Part shown: one piece after another, positions 1 to 7,163 of the stretch
How positions within the stretch are numbered: the stretch's first letter is position 1
Layout: the number at the start of each line of letters is the position of its first letter
Source: a virus
Virus record (IMG/VR): IMGVR_UViG_3300028844_006119
Coordinates: 62,001-126,000 of that record
Strand: one strand, 5' to 3'
Length of the DNA: 64,000 bases
Notes under the pieces: generated by a model
Databases searched by the model: none
What the model was told of the DNA's origin: nothing
The model's input: the letters and a program-made list of their open reading frames with translations, nothing else
Made by a program: the position numbers and the translations under genes

Positions 1-1674
1 AAATCTGCCTTTAACGGGCTAGGGCCCATTACAGGCATGTTTCAGCCACTTTACGGGTCCGCCGGAGGGTTCAGGTCAACCGAGAGGATCGGATACCTCA
101 CGGATTCGGCCCTGGATGCGGATATCACTGCCCTGGGGCTGGGGGACAATGCGTACACTTTGGGGACGAGTAACGACCAAGATTCGGTGAGGCTTGTAAA
201 TGAGCTCAATGGGTCGGGGGTATTGGGATCTGTCAACTCCAAGACTGCGGTCGCCCCCGCGCCAGCGGGCCTGGCAACTCCCCAAGGAATGAGTAGCGTA
301 GCGGTGCCGGACTCGGCCCTGAATCTGACATATACCGATCAGGGTCAGCCATGGGTTCAGGTAACGCACGACCAGTCTGTGCAGTTCCATAGGGGGGTTA
401 GCGGTGCGTCTATCGTAGGGCACCACTCAAACGACCCTCTTTGGTACCAGTGTGAGGCCCTCAGCCGCAAAAGAGGCTCCGTCTCCCAGTATCTAGTAAG
501 GGGAGTGTCGGACGGGTATACCTCTACGGCGCGCGATGCCGAGTTCCTATTCCATAGAAATGGCGTAGTAATGCCGGGCCCAACAGGATTTGTGGTCCCC
601 ATTGATGCCCCGGACGGAACCCTGCTCACAGAATTCTCGTGGCATGTGTCGATTACTCCCCGTGTTTGGTCTCAGACCACGGACATCTACGAATACAGCT
701 CTGAAAAGTCGGGTACCTACGCCGACGGCAGCCTCGACCCCCTACCGGACCACGTAAATACGCCAGAAAAGCAAGCGGATTGGGGGATTTACCACAGCTG
801 CCCTCAATCTGCCGATGGGGTTACCTCTCCGCCCCCCATTGGGGTGTCGGAGTCGTGCCTGTCCCATGCTGTCGGAGCGTGGGAGGCTAAGGCGGGGTTT
901 GCAGTAGATATCTACCGACTGAAGATAGGATCTTCGTCTAACCCGGAGGATTGGACTAACTTCGACCACCTAGAGGAGCATTCAATGGCCGAAAGGGTCC
1001 ATACCTCTACGGTCAGCCTGTCCTCCCTGGACAAGCAGCCCCACGAAGTGGTCGACCAGCACTACCCGGCAGCTACAGGACATTCCAGGTCAACGGGCGT
1101 CATTTTCAAATGGAGTGAGTCGGCCGTTGCTGTACCGGGCGCTGTAGGACATCCTCAGTATACGCCCCCCAATGAGTGCCACATTAAGGGCACAGAAGAC
1201 GTTTCGATAGAGATCGATAGATCTCAGTACACTTACTTCGCAGTAATCAGGGCATTTGTGACGGGTGACCGGCTGTTCACAAGTTTAGCCCACCTAGGTT
1301 CGTCAGAGGTGGCCTCAGCTACCGGGTTTGCGGACAGCGCAGGCTCTCTGTACTGGTACTCGCATTGCGGTCCTGGACAGCAGTTTCAGAATTCTGCCGG
1401 AGATCTGCCCGGAGTATGGGCCAGCGGTTGGTCCGAGCTCTCCGAGCCGTTGTCTCAAATCGACTCCTCTCTAGTCCCCCTTTGGGTCAACTCCCAGAAC
1501 GGAGCATCTAGTATGGGTAAGTCTGCTACCTGTCGAGTAGGCACCAATCCGTTTGGTGTTCCTGCCTTCTCCTATGACGTGCCGGGGCTAGGGTTCGGGC
1601 TTCGGGAGCACTTTACTCCCCCAGTATTTACGTTCCGGGCATCTAGATCGGCGTACAAGACGGACAAGCCGTGA
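1..1674 (+). CDS. Large virion/appendage protein, 5' end outside window
   Basis: The reading frame is open from base 1 with no stop before the first ATG at 37, so the true start probably lies upstream and only the C-terminal 557 or so residues are seen. The protein is rich in Ser, Thr, Gly, Tyr and Trp, has no Cys-pair zinc motif or membrane segment, and alternates short beta-prone stretches with polar loops. This composition is typical of tail fibre, tailspike or other appendage proteins. It ends with a short basic tail (YKTDKP). No specific family was recognised. It overlaps the next small gene by four bases (GTGA) and is convergent with the replication operon. The appendage assignment is inferred from composition only. 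Confidence 0.5.
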   Translation, partial: KSAFNGLGPITGMFQPLYGSAGGFRSTERIGYLTDSALDADITALGLGDNAYTLGTSNDQDSVRLVNELNGSGVLGSVNSKTAVAPAPAGLATPQGMSSVAVPDSALNLTYTDQGQPWVQVTHDQSVQFHRGVSGASIVGHHSNDPLWYQCEALSRKRGSVSQYLVRGVSDGYTSTARDAEFLFHRNGVVMPGPTGFVVPIDAPDGTLLTEFSWHVSITPRVWSQTTDIYEYSSEKSGTYADGSLDPLPDHVNTPEKQADWGIYHSCPQSADGVTSPPPIGVSESCLSHAVGAWEAKAGFAVDIYRLKIGSSSNPEDWTNFDHLEEHSMAERVHTSTVSLSSLDKQPHEVVDQHYPAATGHSRSTGVIFKWSESAVAVPGAVGHPQYTPPNECHIKGTEDVSIEIDRSQYTYFAVIRAFVTGDRLFTSLAHLGSSEVASATGFADSAGSLYWYSHCGPGQQFQNSAGDLPGVWASGWSELSEPLSQIDSSLVPLWVNSQNGASSMGKSATCRVGTNPFGVPAFSYDVPGLGFGLREHFTPPVFTFRASRSAYKTDKP

Positions 1675-1847
1675 GCTCTCCCTTAAGCCTGGACACTATG
1701 AAGCTTATGTGGGGGATCACCCCCACTAAGCGAGCTGACAGTGTCGAGGAGAAGAAGGAGATCAAGTCTGCGGATCAGGTCCTGTCCTCTCTCACAAAGA
1801 ACCAGCTAAAAAAGCGGCGCTCCTCCAACAAGAAGAAGCGCCGCTAG
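1671..1847 (+). CDS. Small basic protein (58 aa)
   Basis: The GTG start overlaps the upstream TGA (GTGA), and an internal ATG at 1698 would give a 49-residue form. No strong ribosome site is seen before either, so the start is uncertain. The C-terminal quarter is strongly basic (LKKRRSSNKKKRR), suggesting nucleic-acid or polyanion binding. Function unknown. The last codons contain a perfect 9-bp inverted repeat. The gene ends four bases before the convergent stop of the frameshift product. Confidence 0.5.
   Translation: MSSPLSLDTMKLMWGITPTKRADSVEEKKEIKSADQVLSSLTKNQLKKRRSSNKKKRR
1813..1845. terminator. Inverted repeat at convergent gene ends
   Basis: AGCGGCGCT at 1813-1821 and AGCGCCGCT at 1837-1845 form a perfect 9-bp GC-rich stem with a 15-base loop, exactly where plus and minus transcription units converge. 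No T-run follows on either strand, so it is not a canonical intrinsic terminator. It may still block read-through or protect 3' ends. It lies within coding sequence, so chance cannot be excluded. Confidence 0.35.
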
Positions 1848-1850
1848 TTC

Positions 1851-2839
1851 TCAGAGAGATAGGGAGATGATCCTACGAATCATGTCCTCCCTATCGCCCT
1901 CACTTGAGTACCCGAGATCGTCGAGAATGTCACGGAGACCTGAGAGGCTTACTGCCTCCAGATCGTCCGTAACGTCTACTAGACCCAGGTCGTCCCCTCT
2001 AGGGACGTGATCTCGTTTCCCGGATCTTGCTCTCCATTGTAGACCCAGCAGAGGTGCTCCTCAATGGTCTGCAACTTCTTGGTCAAGTTGGAGATCTCGC
2101 CCTGCAAGGCAGTGATCTCCTCATCACGAGCTGCGGCCGAGGCTGCGGCCTTATCCAGCATAGTTCCGATGGTCTGCAGCATGTCGACCATGAGAGCGTT
2201 GGGCTCCGTAGGCGGGGGAGTTGCCGCCGCCGCCGCCTTCTTGTTCCGGCGGGGACGCCGGCCTGGGGTCGCCTTGGCTCCCTCAACGGGAGCCTCCTCA
2301 ACGGGAGCTTCCTCGACCGGCTTCTTGCGTCGAGTGCGGCGCTGCTTGGGAGGGGCTTTCTCCTCAGGCGCAGCCTCGGGGGCCTCGGGGGCCTCGGCCT
2401 CCTTCTTTGGGGCCTTCGCCGCCTTCTTGGCGCCTCCGCCCAGGTCTGCTGCCAACGCCTGAAGGGCGGCGTCATCCATCTCTGCGACCCCGGAGTACAG
2501 CTGTTCCCCGTTGTCATTGGTCATGGCACTGATGGCATCTACCAAGGCCTGTGCCTTCATTGGAAAGGATTTGCCCTGGCTCACAGCCCCAGAAAGAACT
2601 GCCACCATGCGAAGGTGCTTGCGTGATCCGATGATATCCATATCTATGATTTGTCCTGGTTTTTGTTTGGTTTTTATTACTACTTCTGGTCCGAACAGAT
2701 CTACTGCCCGGACCCTGCCATTGAGCACAGAGTCTTCTACATTTTCGAAGACCCCACACCCTTCAAGGAGCATCACCATCTCCGGGGTCGCTTTTCTGCA
2801 GTGAGGCAGCGAAGCGCAGGAGATGCAGGGGCCTCTCAT
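1851..2839 (-). CDS. Frameshift product: 0-frame protein plus 54-residue acidic extension
   Basis: This is the long product predicted from a -1 ribosomal frameshift at 2015-2021. Ribosomes read 275 codons in frame 0, slip back one base on GGGAAAC and continue for 54 codons to TGA at 1851-1853, giving about 329 residues. The extension is rich in Asp and Leu (DDLGLVDVTDDL, LRDILDDLGYSSEGD) and looks like genuine protein. Its frame has no ATG, GTG or TTG start usable for a separate gene, because the only internal ATG would leave 10 codons. The body has an N-terminal Cys cluster, an Ala/Pro/Glu/Lys-rich linker and a C-terminal coiled coil. The gene lies last in the replication operon, so a DNA-metabolism role is possible. 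Two-product frameshift genes are known in dnaX and in phage tail chaperones, but no sequence family was recognised here. Confidence 0.6.
1979..2839 (-). CDS. Linker/coiled-coil protein, 0-frame product (286 aa)
   Basis: The start ATG at 2839 overlaps the upstream TGA (ATGA), and longer forms would lie deep in the upstream gene. The N-terminus has Cys at CISCASLPHC followed by a globular part of about 120 residues. A low-complexity Ala/Pro/Glu/Lys linker follows, containing the repeat PVEEAPVEEAPVEGA and basic patches (KQRRTRRKK, GRRPRRNKK). A predicted coiled coil (ITALQGEISNLTKKLQTIEEH) then runs almost to the end. Without frameshifting, translation stops 11 codons after the slippery site. 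Function unknown. Confidence 0.75.
   Translation of the reverse strand: MRGPCISCASLPHCRKATPEMVMLLEGCGVFENVEDSVLNGRVRAVDLFGPEVVIKTKQKPGQIIDMDIIGSRKHLRMVAVLSGAVSQGKSFPMKAQALVDAISAMTNDNGEQLYSGVAEMDDAALQALAADLGGGAKKAAKAPKKEAEAPEAPEAAPEEKAPPKQRRTRRKKPVEEAPVEEAPVEGAKATPGRRPRRNKKAAAAATPPPTEPNALMVDMLQTIGTMLDKAAASAAARDEEITALQGEISNLTKKLQTIEEHLCWVYNGEQDPGNEITSLEGTTWV
1991..2021 (-). promoter_or_regulatory. -1 programmed frameshift signal: slippery heptamer plus stem-loop
   Basis: Read on the minus strand, frame 0 contains CCG GGA AAC, so G GGA AAC is an exact X XXY YYZ slippery heptamer (2021-2015). After a seven-base spacer (GAGATCA) comes a perfect 6-bp hairpin, CGTCCC TAGAG GGGACG (2007-1991). Heptamer, spacer length and downstream stem match the known layout of -1 frameshift sites, and the -1 frame stays open for 54 more codons. 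The efficiency cannot be judged from sequence. Confidence 0.7.
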
Positions 2840-3126
2840 AGGATGTCTTCTTTGAGTCCCATCCAGCATCGAACGACGATCATGTTTGGGCACCCGTAGG
2901 ACACACACTTTCCATTACACCCCGGAAGTTGTGTCCGAAGTCTCCGGAAATTCCTACGGATATGGTCCTGCATCTCCTGTCTATGGGCAGAGAGAGGACA
3001 TTCCTCTCCTTCTTCCCCGTCTAGGGTGGCCTCGAGCTCCGACCGAGGCCCGTCTCTGTGGACATTCTTACCGTCCACTTCCCTGCAGAGCTCCTGGAGC
3101 TCCGTTCTATTCAGCTCGTCGTACAT
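2836..3126 (-). CDS. Small SAP-like, Cys-containing protein
   Basis: The N-terminal half (LNRTELQELCREVDGK followed by RSELEATLDGEE) resembles the two-helix SAP fold used for DNA binding, though this is read by eye. The C-terminal half has several cysteines (GCNGKCVSYGCP) that could bind a metal. The start is uncertain: ATG at 3126 is preceded by GGGAT, while ATG at 3138 adds four residues. It overlaps the upstream RusA-like gene and couples by ATGA to the next. Its position suggests a recombination accessory role, which is inference. Confidence 0.6.
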   Translation of the reverse strand: MYDELNRTELQELCREVDGKNVHRDGPRSELEATLDGEEGEECPLSAHRQEMQDHIRRNFRRLRTQLPGCNGKCVSYGCPNMIVVRCWMGLKEDIL

Positions 3127-3580
3127 CCGGGATCCCATAGTTTTCTGGGTCTCCGGGCCTCAGAATCATTCTAAGGCCTGTCGGCTCTCCCATGCTTTTG
3201 GTTAGGGTCAGACGGAAAAACAGGCAGTCGTCGATCTCTCCGAGAGTCTCTACGAGACAGTCCTCGACCAACTTACGCCTATTCCCTACGTCAAACTTCT
3301 TATGCAGTGTTTTGGCCTTCTTTTTCGCCCAGCCTTTATTGATCACTGTCTCGAAGAAGAAGTGAATATCAAGCTCGTAGATGCTCCGCTCGTCGTGAAG
3401 TCCTACGAATTGGCTCATTTCAATCAAGTAGTTTTGTCGAATATGCTCCGAGAAAAGCTTCTTGAAGTCGCGAGCCTCCTTTGAGTAAACCTGTCCTCCC
3501 TGCCACCTGTGAACCCGAATTCGGTTTTCAGAGGGAGGAAGGAAGGGGATGAACAGACTTAGCTCCCTATTTGAAGTCAT
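3107..3580 (-). CDS. RusA-like Holliday junction resolvase (157 aa)
   Basis: The N-terminus (PFLPPSENRIR) and the later block FDVGNRRKLVEDCL...IDDCLFF match the RusA layout, in which conserved Asp residues in D-x2-N...D and a final DD pair bind metal. RusA enzymes are small dimers that cut four-way junctions and other branched DNA, and they act in phage recombination or genome trimming. The start ATG at 3580 has a purine-rich GGGGG stretch upstream and overlaps the previous gene by 14 bases. A longer start at 3610 is less likely. The length fits the family. Confidence 0.75.
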   Translation of the reverse strand: MTSNRELSLFIPFLPPSENRIRVHRWQGGQVYSKEARDFKKLFSEHIRQNYLIEMSQFVGLHDERSIYELDIHFFFETVINKGWAKKKAKTLHKKFDVGNRRKLVEDCLVETLGEIDDCLFFRLTLTKSMGEPTGLRMILRPGDPENYGIPDVRRAE

Positions 3581-4133
3581 TGCCGCCCCCGCTCCACTTC
3601 TTCCGTCCAATGTTCCCGTCCCTGCGGTTCATGCTGATCTCCATCTCCTTGGTGGTGATGAGGCGCGACACCACGCGCAGGTCCCTGCTGGCGGCCTCCG
3701 CGCGGATCTCTACAAGTCTCGAGTACGTGTCCTCCTCAACGTAGTTGGCATTGGCCTCCACCCACCGAGAATCCGTTACCGTCTTGTCCTCTTTGTCCTG
3801 GACAGTGCCGGTCTGTCTCTTCCTGATCTGAGCCTTGGCCTGCTTCAGCTTCTGCTCTGCATTAGATGCGGCGGCCTTCGCCACTGTCAGCAGCCCGTGA
3901 ACCCAATCAGTAAAGCGGCACTGCAGAGAGTAGATCTCCCCCAGCTCTTTGTTGGTGTAGCTGTTGATATCCGCAGGGAGATGCCCGTCATAGTAGGACC
4001 CGTCATCCAGCATGGGACGTGGAGCCATCTGGAGGCCCACATCCTCAAGGCGCTGAATGGCTCTCATCGTCGCGTTGTCGTACTTCTCATCGGCCTCGTC
4101 CAGGCGAATGGAGTAATCCATGCCGCTTTTCAC
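3567..4133 (-). CDS. Coiled-coil protein of unknown function (188 aa)
   Basis: The GTG start overlaps the stop of the Cas4-like gene (GTGA), and ATG at 4121 is an alternative. The middle third is long, helical and Lys/Gln/Ala rich (AKAAASNAEQKLKQAKAQIR), followed by more helical sequence and a basic Gly-rich tail (NIGRKKWSGGGND). No catalytic motif is visible. It is wedged between two nucleases and downstream of RecA, so it may assist recombination. Confidence 0.6.
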   Translation of the reverse strand: MKSGMDYSIRLDEADEKYDNATMRAIQRLEDVGLQMAPRPMLDDGSYYDGHLPADINSYTNKELGEIYSLQCRFTDWVHGLLTVAKAAASNAEQKLKQAKAQIRKRQTGTVQDKEDKTVTDSRWVEANANYVEEDTYSRLVEIRAEAASRDLRVVSRLITTKEMEISMNRRDGNIGRKKWSGGGNDFK

Positions 4134-4942
4134 GACAGCCTCTGGTCACAGAAGTAGTTGTAGGGGCACTGCTGACACATGTTCTTGTCTGCATCTGCGA
4201 TAGGCGCGATGCCCGACTCAATCGCGTCATCTACTTTCTTGCCCTTATTTCTCCACCACTTCTTGTAGGTGCGCGGGTTGTACGGGACTACGAACTCCTT
4301 GACGGAGTGCGGCCACAGCTTCGACACGTACAGGAAGCTGATGAACGGGATGTCCAACGCCGTCGCATAGATGCCCTCTGCCTGAACCAGATGCTCCTTC
4401 TTGGGCTCGGTGAGCTTATCGAACTCCTTGCCGATGCTCTTGATCTCGAGAAGGACTCTTGCCTTCGGCAGCTCAACCACGCCATCTGTGCGGCTGTTCA
4501 GAACAAAAGCCTCGGGCAGATCCACCCGGACCTCATCCCTGAACTTTCCCGGTAGGGCGACGTGTAGCGCCCGCTGAACCACATCGTGGATTGCATGGCC
4601 CATGGAGAAGGTCACCAGAAGCTCTGGGCGGAACTCCGACTTTGGGGCTCTGTCCGCGATCACATCGTAGTACAGGCGACGCCGACACGTATGTGCGGAT
4701 GACGCGTGAATGGTCCCTACCGACCGCATCCCCTTCTTCCAAAGACCCGTGCCGTCGCAGGTCCGACAGGTTTCTGTTGGCGGAGCCTCCTTCCACTCCT
4801 CATACTCGTCGAGGGTGGATCCGGTCTCTCGGCCCATTTGTCGGGCACCCTTGTAGTAGTACTCACGGAGCTTGATCCCGCTCCGAACTTCCTCTACCTC
4901 TTCTGCGCTTGAGTTGAGCAAATCTTCAATTGTCCAAATCAT
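4130..4942 (-). CDS. Cas4/RecB-like PD-(D/E)XK nuclease with Fe-S cysteines (270 aa)
   Basis: The protein has a Cys near the start of the nuclease core (SAHTCRRRLYY), a GHAIHDVVQ helix, an Asp in RTDGVVEL, the EIKS active-site strand, a QAEGIYATAL helix and a terminal triplet CQQCPYNYFC. One early Cys plus three late Cys with the D...EIK core is the Cas4/AddB/RecB-type exonuclease pattern with a 4Fe-4S cluster. A further CRTCDGTG lies near the N-terminus. ATG at 4942 is chosen because GGAGG sits seven bases upstream, so a 26-residue longer version is unlikely. No CRISPR array or other cas gene is present, so a recombination or end-processing role is more likely. Confidence 0.8.
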   Translation of the reverse strand: MIWTIEDLLNSSAEEVEEVRSGIKLREYYYKGARQMGRETGSTLDEYEEWKEAPPTETCRTCDGTGLWKKGMRSVGTIHASSAHTCRRRLYYDVIADRAPKSEFRPELLVTFSMGHAIHDVVQRALHVALPGKFRDEVRVDLPEAFVLNSRTDGVVELPKARVLLEIKSIGKEFDKLTEPKKEHLVQAEGIYATALDIPFISFLYVSKLWPHSVKEFVVPYNPRTYKKWWRNKGKKVDDAIESGIAPIADADKNMCQQCPYNYFCDQRLS

Positions 4943-5393
4943 TAAATGCCTCCAGCATCTGGATGAACCAGTCCTCAGGTACGATGTAATAGGCCTGGCC
5001 CTGCTTTCGGAACTCCACATAGAACAGGGGAATCTGGTCCCCCTCGGACTGGTTGGCGATCTTCTGCAGTTCCTCGGCCTTCAAGCTGTATGACTTCTTA
5101 TCCGTGTACTTGCATTCGACGCGGACAGTGTCTGACCGGACATCCCCTTTATCGATGGGGGTCTGCCCGGAAGCGATGGTCTGACGAGCGCCTAGATTCT
5201 TGGCCACTCTTTTCTCTTGTTTATCTGCCTGCCTGCGGGTGCTTTTAGACTTAGGTTTCTTGGGTGTGTATTCCCGAGAAACGGCCTGGAACTTAGAGAA
5301 GGTTCTGCGGCATGTGCCACAAATGGTCTTCCCCAAGGCCCAGGCCTTGATGTTGAAGCCACCACAATGCGGGCATGAATCCCGCTTGCCCAT
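4926..5393 (-). CDS. Hjc-like Holliday junction resolvase with N-terminal zinc ribbon (155 aa)
   Basis: The N-terminus is a zinc ribbon (CPHCGG...CGTC). After a basic linker (TPKKPKSKSTRRQADKQ) comes a PD-(D/E)XK fold: Glu in QEKRVAKNLG, the segment SGQTPIDKGDVRSD, then VECKYTDKKS carrying the catalytic E-x-K. This order matches archaeal-type Hjc resolvases and related phage endonucleases. The start overlaps the RecA stop as TGATG, and its end overlaps the Cas4-like start by 17 bases, suggesting coupled translation of RecA, resolvase and nuclease. A RusA-like resolvase is encoded three genes further on. Confidence 0.72.
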   Translation of the reverse strand: MGKRDSCPHCGGFNIKAWALGKTICGTCRRTFSKFQAVSREYTPKKPKSKSTRRQADKQEKRVAKNLGARQTIASGQTPIDKGDVRSDTVRVECKYTDKKSYSLKAEELQKIANQSEGDQIPLFYVEFRKQGQAYYIVPEDWFIQMLEAFNDLDN

Positions 5394-6547
5394 CAGTGGC
5401 TACACCGGATTCCGGCCTTAGAGAGCGTAAGCCTCTCGATCTCGTCAAGCAGATCATTCTCGATGACGTACTGAGCCGCCTTTGCAGCTCCCTGTCCGAT
5501 CTGCTCTCCGTTGTACGAGTACCAGGCTCCCGCCCGCTCCACTACTCCATGTTGTGCGGCGACAGACACACTGTGCTCTGCTCGGGCAATCCCACACAGG
5601 GAGTAGTAGAAGTCGTACTTGCCCTGAGCCCCCTCGTGACCGCCAGCCTTCTGCTTTGTGATCTCCCAGCGGATCGTCTTTCCGATCTTGCCCTTCTTCG
5701 GATCCTTGATCGTAGCGACCGGGCTCATCTGCAGAGTGACCCACCGAGCGTGCTTCAGAGCCCAGCCCCCGGCTTCAATCGTCTTCGGGCTGTACTTGTT
5801 GGCGCGGTCAGTGTTGTCCCGGACCTGATTGATCGCCAGGACGCAGGTGAGGTTGGGGTTCCCCTTCTCGTCAGGCGCCATGGCGAAGTTCAGCTTTCTG
5901 GCGAAGCGGGTGTTCAGCATCGCTGCGCCACCCACTCGCTGAGACCCCGACAGATCGTTCTCGTCGTCATGCTCCGTCAGCAACGAGCCGAACGAATCAA
6001 TCAGTACGATGTCGAACTCCCGGCTGCCGATCAGCTCAAGGGCAATAGAGAGGCTGTCCTCTGCGGTGGACGGAGGTACGGTGACGAAGTCCCCTACCTG
6101 ATCCGTCAGCTCCTCAACCTCTTCGTCGGAGAGACCCTCTTCGCCCTCCCGCTCCATCTGGCGGTTGAGCTCGTTGACCTCTAGCTCTGAGAGTGCGACT
6201 CGCACCCCGCAGCTCTTCGCAAAGAGCTTGTCGTACACCATCTCCGTGCTGACTACGGCGATGGAGGTGTTCTCCCCATGTCGGATTTGGTGCTCCCTAA
6301 TCACCTGATTGGCGATCCAGTTCTTCCCGACACCCTGCTTCCCGGTCAGGAAGCTCATCCCTCCGGCGGGGAATCCGCCTGAGAGAGCGATGTCCAGGTC
6401 CAGGAGGGACGTAGACAAGCGCTTCAGCATCCAGGGCATTGTGTACTCCCCGGCGTTAAACACCTTTCCGGGGTACCGGGACTTTAGCTGGTTGAGTACT
6501 CCAGCAACGCCGCTACTTGCGGCGGTTTCCTTCTTCTTTCTTGGCAT
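5393..6547 (-). CDS. RecA-family recombinase (384 aa)
   Basis: A RecA-type ATPase core is clear: Walker A at FLTGKQGVGKNWIANQV, Walker B at FDIVLIDSFGSLL, then a strand ending LAINQVRDNTDR and a GGWALKHARW segment as in phage UvsX/RecA proteins. It should coat single-stranded DNA and drive strand exchange for recombination-dependent replication and repair. ATG at 6547 has GGGAG six bases upstream and is preferred to a GTG eight codons earlier. The tail is short, without the long acidic C-terminus of cellular RecA. The next gene starts on the stop codon. Confidence 0.9.
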   Translation of the reverse strand: MPRKKKETAASSGVAGVLNQLKSRYPGKVFNAGEYTMPWMLKRLSTSLLDLDIALSGGFPAGGMSFLTGKQGVGKNWIANQVIREHQIRHGENTSIAVVSTEMVYDKLFAKSCGVRVALSELEVNELNRQMEREGEEGLSDEEVEELTDQVGDFVTVPPSTAEDSLSIALELIGSREFDIVLIDSFGSLLTEHDDENDLSGSQRVGGAAMLNTRFARKLNFAMAPDEKGNPNLTCVLAINQVRDNTDRANKYSPKTIEAGGWALKHARWVTLQMSPVATIKDPKKGKIGKTIRWEITKQKAGGHEGAQGKYDFYYSLCGIARAEHSVSVAAQHGVVERAGAWYSYNGEQIGQGAAKAAQYVIENDLLDEIERLTLSKAGIRCSH

Positions 6548-6698
6548 TTTTCTCCCAGGGACGAGTCCCACAGTTCGGGCAATGAGGCGTCATGCCTCGG
6601 TAATTTACGGATCGAGACCCGCAGGAAGAGCAGGGGGCCGCCCCCTGCATAGCGGTCTTGTTCATTTCTTCGTCGGTTACGACTGCGTACTTGTCCAT
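6513..6698 (-). CDS. Small zinc-ribbon protein (61 aa)
   Basis: Two CxxC pairs (CSSCGSRSVNYRGMTPHCPNCG) form a typical zinc ribbon, flanked by an acidic N-terminus and a Lys-rich C-terminus. AGGAG lies eight bases before the ATG. It overlaps the start of recA and the end of the HU-like gene. Such ribbons usually bind nucleic acid or protein partners. The specific role is unknown. Confidence 0.75.
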   Translation of the reverse strand: MDKYAVVTDEEMNKTAMQGAAPCSSCGSRSVNYRGMTPHCPNCGTRPWEKNAKKEEGNRRK

Positions 6699-6964
6699 CT
6701 GTTCAACTCCTGTCGAAAGGCTCTCATTGGCTTTACTGAGAGTAGGAGCATCCTAACCTTCGACGTCGTCCCGTGGACAGGGTCTCGTAGCGTTTTCGGA
6801 CGCATAGCTGAGCGCAGACGGAAGAGGGACTTGAAAGCTACTTCCTCCTGTCTGGTCAACGCTTCTCTTATGACGTTGTTCTGCGTGTCCATGAACAAGC
6901 GCACCGCGTTGCGCGGCATGCCCGTCCTCTTAGCGATCTCTCGCTCCATCTCCTTATCCGTCAT
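6677..6964 (-). CDS. HU/IHF-like DNA-binding protein (95 aa)
   Basis: The length and pattern fit the bacterial histone-like family: two N-terminal helices (KEMEREIAKRTGMP, AVRLFMDTQNNVIREALT), a middle part with RLRSAMRPKTLRDPVHGTTSK in the place of the DNA-binding arm, and a C-terminal VKPMRAFRQELN helix like the family's xxPAFKAGKxLK. HU-like proteins bend and compact DNA. It sits between polA and recA, so a role in replication or nucleoid structure is likely. ATG at 6964 gives the family-length protein, while the longer frame adds 30 residues unlike HU. Confidence 0.68.
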   Translation of the reverse strand: MTDKEMEREIAKRTGMPRNAVRLFMDTQNNVIREALTRQEEVAFKSLFRLRSAMRPKTLRDPVHGTTSKVRMLLLSVKPMRAFRQELNRWTSTQS

Positions 6965-7163
6965 TGTTGACCACGGTGAAGGAGGCCGTACTGCCAAAAA
7001 CGAGAGCGCCTTTCTCACTCCGAAACAGCAGGCCAAGCTCCGAAGCCTCCTCAAAGGTGACTGCTATCGCTGGCTCAATTTTAATCCCATCGAGGGAGTA
7101 GAGAAGGACTTCTACTCCCTCTAAGGATCGAAGTTTGGGGCGATATTCTACGGTGACTCCCAT
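6954..7163 (-). CDS. Unknown small protein (69 aa)
   Basis: The ATG overlaps the polA stop (TGATG) and the gene overlaps the HU-like start by 11 bases, so it is embedded in the operon. The sequence alternates beta-prone segments (VTVEYRPKL, VEVLLYSLDG, PAIAVTF, GALVFGSTASFTVV) and looks like a small all-beta or alpha/beta domain. No cysteines or known motif. Function unknown. Confidence 0.6.
   Translation of the reverse strand: MGVTVEYRPKLRSLEGVEVLLYSLDGIKIEPAIAVTFEEASELGLLFRSEKGALVFGSTASFTVVNNDG

Noticed and set aside
1851-2015. A separate small gene downstream of the coiled-coil gene instead of a frameshift extension
   Set aside because: Its frame has no ATG, GTG or TTG before the protein-like part, and the only ATG leaves 10 codons. 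The slippery heptamer and hairpin explain it better.
2027-2626. Overlapping plus-strand frames opposite the linker/coiled-coil gene
   Set aside because: They arise from the Ala/Pro/Glu-rich repeat region read in reverse and are Leu/Gly or Arg/Ser low-complexity sequences without a start site or neighbours in that direction.
4130-4942. Cas4-like gene as evidence for a CRISPR-Cas system
   Set aside because: No direct-repeat/spacer array and no other cas gene were seen. Such nucleases are common in phage recombination clusters.
6867-6873. Another GTCATAA copy as a promoter before the zinc-ribbon and recA genes
   Set aside because: It lies within the HU-like coding sequence, encoding part of NNVIREA, and shows that the heptamer alone is not specific.
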